Origin: Acidobacteriaceae bacterium
Lineage (GTDB): Bacteria > Acidobacteriota > Terriglobia > Terriglobales > Acidobacteriaceae
Length of the DNA: 8,443 nt
Direction: 5' to 3'
Assembly (NCBI GenBank): GCA_003168235.1
Contig: PMSZ01000088.1
Coordinates: forward strand, 1-8,443
In this document: positions 5,578 through 8,443 of the stretch, one piece after another
How positions within the stretch are numbered: position 1 is the stretch's first letter
How the letters are laid out: each line of letters begins with the position of its first letter
Made by a program: the position numbers and the translations under genes
The notes under the pieces: generated by a model
Told to the model about the DNA's origin: nothing
Databases searched by the model: none
The model's input: the letters and a program-made list of their open reading frames with translations, nothing else

Positions 5578-5763
5578 TTAGTGTGCGGACCAGATTTGCG
5601 CATAATGCGATGACACGGGTGGTGGGCAGCCATGTGCCACCGTGGCGTGCTCGTTCATTGCCCTAGCCGCTTGGGTACGGCACCGAGAGTGCTCACCGTT
5701 GAACTCCATTGTGGTGACGGAGTGTTTGCAGAGTGAGCACTTGAAAATGGAAAAGCCATTCAT
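5578..5763 (-). CDS. Small C-x2-C/H-x4-H zinc-finger-like protein, copy A (61 aa)
   Basis: I place the start at ATG 5763-5761, preceded by AGGA at a spacing of eight; a GTG eight codons upstream is a weaker option. The protein starts MNGFSIFKCSLCKHSVTTME and then has RTQAARAMNEHATVAHG before a Pro/Ser tail. Two Cys (C-x2-C) and two His (H-x4-H) separated by 26 residues could hold one zinc ion in a C2H2-like module. Aligned without gaps from the first Cys to the Gly after the second His, it shares 15 of 37 positions with the protein at 5903-6145, including an unbroken RTQAARAM helix. It is transcribed away from that copy. No enzyme motif. A nucleic-acid or protein-binding role is plausible but unproven. 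Confidence 0.7.
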   Translation of the reverse strand: MNGFSIFKCSLCKHSVTTMEFNGEHSRCRTQAARAMNEHATVAHGCPPPVSSHYAQIWSAH

Positions 5764-5902
5764 CTTTTTGATCCTGTAATGTCTCACAGCTTCAATTGTA
5801 GGCGCTCAGCCTTGGCATGATTCCGAACTAAAGTTACCCTTCATCGTCGTTTTACCAGTGATACTGCACATTGTGTGTAACGAGAGAGAGTAGGATCGAA
5901 GC
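5764..5902. promoter_or_regulatory. Divergent intergenic region between the two zinc-finger-like genes
   Basis: These 139 bases must carry the promoters of both divergent genes. Ribosome sites AGGATC occur in matching positions before each start, at 5894-5899 on the plus strand and about 5771-5776 on the minus strand, so the duplication may include the leader. I see no convincing shared operator or strong promoter boxes. Confidence 0.4.
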
Positions 5903-6145
5903 ATGTACACGATCAGCAAAGAGACCGATAGCATTGTCCTCATTTGTCGCGACTGTTCACATACGGAGCGCGTTAACTCATTCGACGAGCGCCTCGGCAG
6001 TTCTCGTACACAAGCAGCGCGAGCAATGCAGGATCACTCCCGCGAGAAACACGGCGTAGGATCGGTGCTCAAGTCCATTCCGAAGAGCCTGTTGAGTCAC
6101 GGCGCAGTGGTGACAAGCCAGACAAATAACCTAACTGGTAAATGA
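5903..6145 (+). CDS. Small C-x2-C/H-x4-H zinc-finger-like protein, copy B (80 aa)
   Basis: The ATG at 5903 follows AGGATC at a suitable spacing. The protein begins MYTISKETDSIVLICRDCSH, then SFDERLGSSRTQAARAMQDH and SREKHG, then a basic/Ser tail (SVLKSIPKSLLSHGAVVTSQ). C-x2-C and H-x4-H are again 26 residues apart. It is a diverged paralogue of the protein encoded at 5578-5763, with a longer C-terminus. Its stop (6143-6145) is one base from the ATG of the CheY-like receiver, so the two are almost certainly translated from one message. That linkage suggests a role connected to the receiver, as partner, effector or accessory, but the sequence does not show which. Confidence 0.75.
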   Translation: MYTISKETDSIVLICRDCSHTERVNSFDERLGSSRTQAARAMQDHSREKHGVGSVLKSIPKSLLSHGAVVTSQTNNLTGK

Positions 6146-6146
6146 C

Positions 6147-6572
6147 ATGAAGATACTTCTGATCGAAGACAGCAAGTTTCAGCGGATTGCGAATGAACGG
6201 GCGCTCTTAAGGGCCGGGTACAGTGTTATCCACGCGGGGGACGGCGACGAAGGTCTCCGAAGTGCTCGTGAGAACAATCCTGACCTTATTCTGCTGGATA
6301 TGATGCTGCCCAAACTATCGGGGCTCGACGTTCTTCGGGCACTTAAAGGCGACATTCGCCTAAAACACATCCCGATCATGGTGCTGAGCGGACTTGGTCA
6401 GGGCAACGAAGCCAAGCTCCTTGAGGAGGGCGCAGCCGCGTTCTTGGTGAAATCAGAGAAATCGCTGGAGAACAATTCGGCGATTCTAATTCAGGCAATT
6501 GAAGGGATACTAAGAGGAACAGAAACGGAGCGGGAACCGCCGATTCATCCGGTCCATCGCTTAGGGAACTGA
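6147..6572 (+). CDS. CheY-like single-domain response regulator (141 aa)
   Basis: This is a complete receiver domain with no DNA-binding output. The acidic pair is Glu7-Asp8 (LLIEDS), the phosphate-accepting Asp is Asp51 (ILLDMMLPKLSG), the switch Ser is Ser81 (IMVLSGLG) and the conserved Lys is Lys102 (AFLVKSE). The usual layout is kept, with an Asn/Leu-rich alpha-5 region and a short hydrophilic tail (REPPIHPVHRLGN). Phosphorylation by a histidine kinase would change its binding surface; no kinase is in the window. It has no good ribosome site of its own and starts one base after the stop of the zinc-finger-like gene, which suggests translational coupling. A short hairpin lies 35 bases after its stop. 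Confidence 0.93.
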   Translation: MKILLIEDSKFQRIANERALLRAGYSVIHAGDGDEGLRSARENNPDLILLDMMLPKLSGLDVLRALKGDIRLKHIPIMVLSGLGQGNEAKLLEEGAAAFLVKSEKSLENNSAILIQAIEGILRGTETEREPPIHPVHRLGN

Positions 6573-6945
6573 ACCTTTGTCAAGCGTGCAATGAATAATA
6601 TTGGACTGGCCGCTTTCGGCCATGTTAAGAATGACCAGTCAGCCACACTCGGACGAGTTTGCACCCCCGGTAGCGAATCGGAGCGGCGATGGGGGCAGCC
6701 GGGTATGGCATCGGCCGAGACGGTCGCGCCCACAGCGACTTCATGTCACGATCCGGTCAGTGAGCGTTATCGCGATCTTTCAACAGCTGCCCACGGGAGC
6801 GGAATTTGTGGCGGGTCCGCGTAGGCTGATCCACACCGGGGGTCTACAGCGGAGAGACTATGCCTTTAGTGTGCGTGACGTAGATTCTGTCGCATTCGTT
6901 CCGCGATCAGACCGATCAATCCATAGGTAACAATCTGCGAGCAGT
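6573..6945. other. No recognisable gene; possible mobile-element debris
   Basis: None of the frames gives a recognisable protein. The left part has a hairpin (6607-6622) and the motif AATGACCAGTC near 6630-6640, which has a reverse-complement counterpart near 1457-1467. It lies between the receiver gene and the broken RsbRD copy; I could not find the receiver half that the broken copy would once have had. Confidence 0.4.
6607..6622. terminator. Short hairpin after the receiver gene, weak terminator candidate
   Basis: TGGCCGCTTTCGGCCA forms a six-base-pair GC-rich stem with a CTTT loop, 35 bases after the receiver stop. The bases after it (TGTTAAGAATG) are not a T-run, so intrinsic termination is only a possibility. 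It may instead belong to a mobile-element end. Confidence 0.25.
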
Positions 6946-7413
6946 CAGAGCGTCGCCGCAATCTTGACGCGCTGTAAGACTTCTCTAATCGGAGATTGGT
7001 TGACGCGAACCAAGAGCACGCCTGAACTAACCACCTTCGTCTTACCGACGAGCAGCGCACCGGACATCTGCCGAGGTTGATGGACGACATATGTAGTACG
7101 TCTGGACAGTCCCAAGGTGCCCAGTAAGGACAGTGACGCCACTCCGTCCCCCGCTGCGGCCGAACATGGCCTCCTCCGACGGGCGCAAGGATATTCTGCA
7201 GGCATGCTGATCCATGAATCACGAATCCTTCAAGTCACCACCTTTGGAACGTTGCATAAAAATCTGACCCAACTGGATTTCAACATGTTGTTACCCGATG
7301 TCATGATTATCGCCGACGAAGTGGATGCGCAGTTGACCCAAACAATGGAGAGCTTCAGCGGCGAAGGTTCCAAATCGGCGAAAACGCACCTTGTTAACCA
7401 AAGGGCCGGCTGA
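6946..7413 (+). pseudogene. RsbRD-type domain fragment, broken paralogue of the downstream gene
   Basis: Pieces read QSVAAILTRCKTSLIGDWLT then RTKSTPELTT (from 6946). Shifted by a base from 7041 comes LTDEQRTGHLPRLMDDI, and from 7093, back in the first frame, VVRLDSPKVPSKDSDATPSP then EHGLLRRAQGYSAGML. The final run goes to the TGA at 7411-7413. They follow the C-terminal RsbRD-like half of the protein starting at 7599 in order and spacing. Over the last 64 clean residues I count 46 identities. In the first frame the middle segment contains an in-frame TGA, so full translation is impossible; a short product from ATG 7204 or GTG 7117 remains conceivable. No receiver domain is found upstream. 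This is a decayed duplicate of the neighbouring gene. Confidence 0.8.
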
Positions 7414-7523
7414 AGACGTACCTCAGGGGGGTGAGGATCGACGCTTAGCATTCCAGCCGCCAGCCCATGACTGCATTCCCAGTTATAGGATTCGGCAACA
7501 TATCTGTTGACCATCTCTATAAC

Positions 7524-7539
7524 TGTTCACTTTTGAACA
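7524..7539. promoter_or_regulatory. Dyad TGTTCA-CTTT-TGAACA upstream of the receiver–RsbRD gene
   Basis: A perfect six-base inverted repeat with a four-base spacer lies 60 bases before the ATG at 7599. A TTGACC at 7507-7512 followed by an AT-rich CATATT 26 bases later lies around it, so the dyad would sit in a promoter. It resembles a repressor operator; the regulator is unknown. Confidence 0.4.
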
Positions 7540-7598
7540 TATTCCACGATACACCCCGAGTCACACTAGAAGCAGTTCGTGAAGAGAGGCGGTGCAGT

Positions 7599-8443
7599 AT
7601 GACCCCGACCGAACCCCGTGTCGCCCACAAGGTTCTGCTTGTGGATGACGACGACGCCATTCGCGACATGATGAGTCAGACCCTAGAACATAAGGGCTTC
7701 GCAGTGGTTTCTGCCGCGAACGTGACAGAGGCTCTGAAGCTTATCACCGCCGAGGGCTTCGATGTCCTAATCACTGATTTGCACATGCCGAACCCCAGCG
7801 ATGGCTTTGCAGTGATTACGGCGATGCGGCACCTCCAGCCGAATGCACTTACGCTGCTGGTCAGCGGCTACCCCGACGTGAAAAGCGCCATGGACGCAAT
7901 CCTTTTGGAAGCAGATGAAATCATCGTGAAACCATTCGAGGCTAAGAAACTGGCCGATCTCGTCCGGGATAAGTTGCTCACTTCCAAGCTTGCTGTCCCG
8001 ACGCCAAAGGAAAGAGTGGCGGGAATATTACAGCGTTGCACTAGCCTTATCGTCGAAGACTGGCTGACGAGGGTCAAGAAGAACCCGGAGCTTAGCCGCG
8101 TTGCTCTTAGCGACGATGAGCGCACGGGATATCTTCCCGGGCTGATTGACGACTTGATTGTGCGCCTGAGATCGCCGGACGTCTCCCTACAGGAAGGCGA
8201 TTCCATCGGCTCCGCTGCTGCCGTGGCCCATGGCAAATTGCGAAGGTCGCAAGGCTACAGTTCGGCCATGCTGGTGCAGGACTCACGAATACTCCAAGTA
8301 ACACTCTTTGGTACGTTGCAGAAGAATCTGGGCGTTCTGGACTTCAGTTTGCTGTTGCCCGATGTCATGACAATCGCCGATGAAGTGGATTCACAGTTGA
8401 CGCAGGCGATGGAGGGTTACATGGATGTCGCGGAGCAGCCAGC
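7599..8443 (+). CDS. Response regulator with C-terminal RsbRD-like domain (partial, runs off the window)
   Basis: The ATG at 7599 is preceded by GAGG (7586-7589). Residues 11-125 form a receiver: acidic Asp16-Asp17 in VLLVDDDDA, phosphate-accepting Asp60 in VLITDLHMP, Ser89 in LLVSGYP and Lys111 in EIIVKPFE. From about 137 a helical module follows: RVAGILQRCTSLIVEDWLTR, a LSDDERTGYLPGLIDDLIVR segment, HGKLRRSQGYSSAML, then QDSRILQVTLFGTLQKNL and LLPDVMTIADEVDSQLTQAM. This pattern fits the N-terminal sensor domain of RsbRD-type stressosome proteins, used here as the output of a receiver. In such systems these domains sense signals or dimerise. The architecture suggests that phosphorylation controls a helical interaction module, not DNA binding. 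At least 281 codons are present; the stop is outside the window. A broken duplicate of the RsbRD half lies directly upstream. Confidence 0.88.
   Translation, partial: MTPTEPRVAHKVLLVDDDDAIRDMMSQTLEHKGFAVVSAANVTEALKLITAEGFDVLITDLHMPNPSDGFAVITAMRHLQPNALTLLVSGYPDVKSAMDAILLEADEIIVKPFEAKKLADLVRDKLLTSKLAVPTPKERVAGILQRCTSLIVEDWLTRVKKNPELSRVALSDDERTGYLPGLIDDLIVRLRSPDVSLQEGDSIGSAAAVAHGKLRRSQGYSSAMLVQDSRILQVTLFGTLQKNLGVLDFSLLLPDVMTIADEVDSQLTQAMEGYMDVAEQP

Noticed and set aside
7230..7514. 94-codon minus-strand open frame
   Set aside because: It is mostly antisense to the broken RsbRD copy, whose plus-strand homology is unambiguous.
7868..8236. 122-codon minus-strand open frame
   Set aside because: Mirror frame of the receiver–RsbRD gene.

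Overview
The window looks like an accessory, decaying stretch of an Acidobacteriota (Terriglobia-like) chromosome. The basis is the mid-GC composition, several small proteins of a type I associate with that group, a Crp/Fnr-type gene start, stand-alone receiver proteins and a receiver–RsbRD fusion. This is family recall plus inference; no marker gene is present to fix the taxon.

Layout. The left edge (1-68, minus) holds the first codons of a probable Crp/Fnr regulator, with a dyad-rich upstream region near 192-214. A small acidic protein gene on the minus strand (317-628) has its expected C-terminus in another frame. From about 980 to 3230 I see almost only gene remnants: a roughly 28-residue membrane peptide gene broken by one frameshift (982-1064), the 3' end of an IS3-family transposase (1722-1933, minus), the C-terminal half of a GGDEF domain (2034-2352, minus), and a PhnD-like phosphonate-binding protein fragment (2818-3230). 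Intact genes resume with a 78-residue CxxC protein (3269-3505, minus), then a two-gene unit of a uridine-kinase-like P-loop enzyme and a SpoIIAA/STAS-like protein (4020-5108). A SRAP/YedK C-terminal remnant follows (5153-5400).

The right third is a regulatory cluster. Two small paralogous proteins with C-x2-C...H-x4-H spacing lie divergently (5578-5763 minus, 5903-6145 plus). The plus-strand copy sits one base upstream of a CheY-like single-domain receiver (6147-6572). A broken RsbRD-type domain (6946-7413) then precedes a full receiver plus RsbRD protein (7599 to the window end) whose C-terminal half is clearly homologous to the broken copy.

How they fit: the live genes are mostly signalling proteins (Crp/Fnr, two receivers, an RsbRD-type domain, a STAS-like protein) plus one nucleoside-kinase-like enzyme. 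The dead genes come from at least six unrelated families. The most original living element is the paralogous zinc-finger-like pair coupled to a receiver. I found no CRISPR array, tRNA or rRNA.
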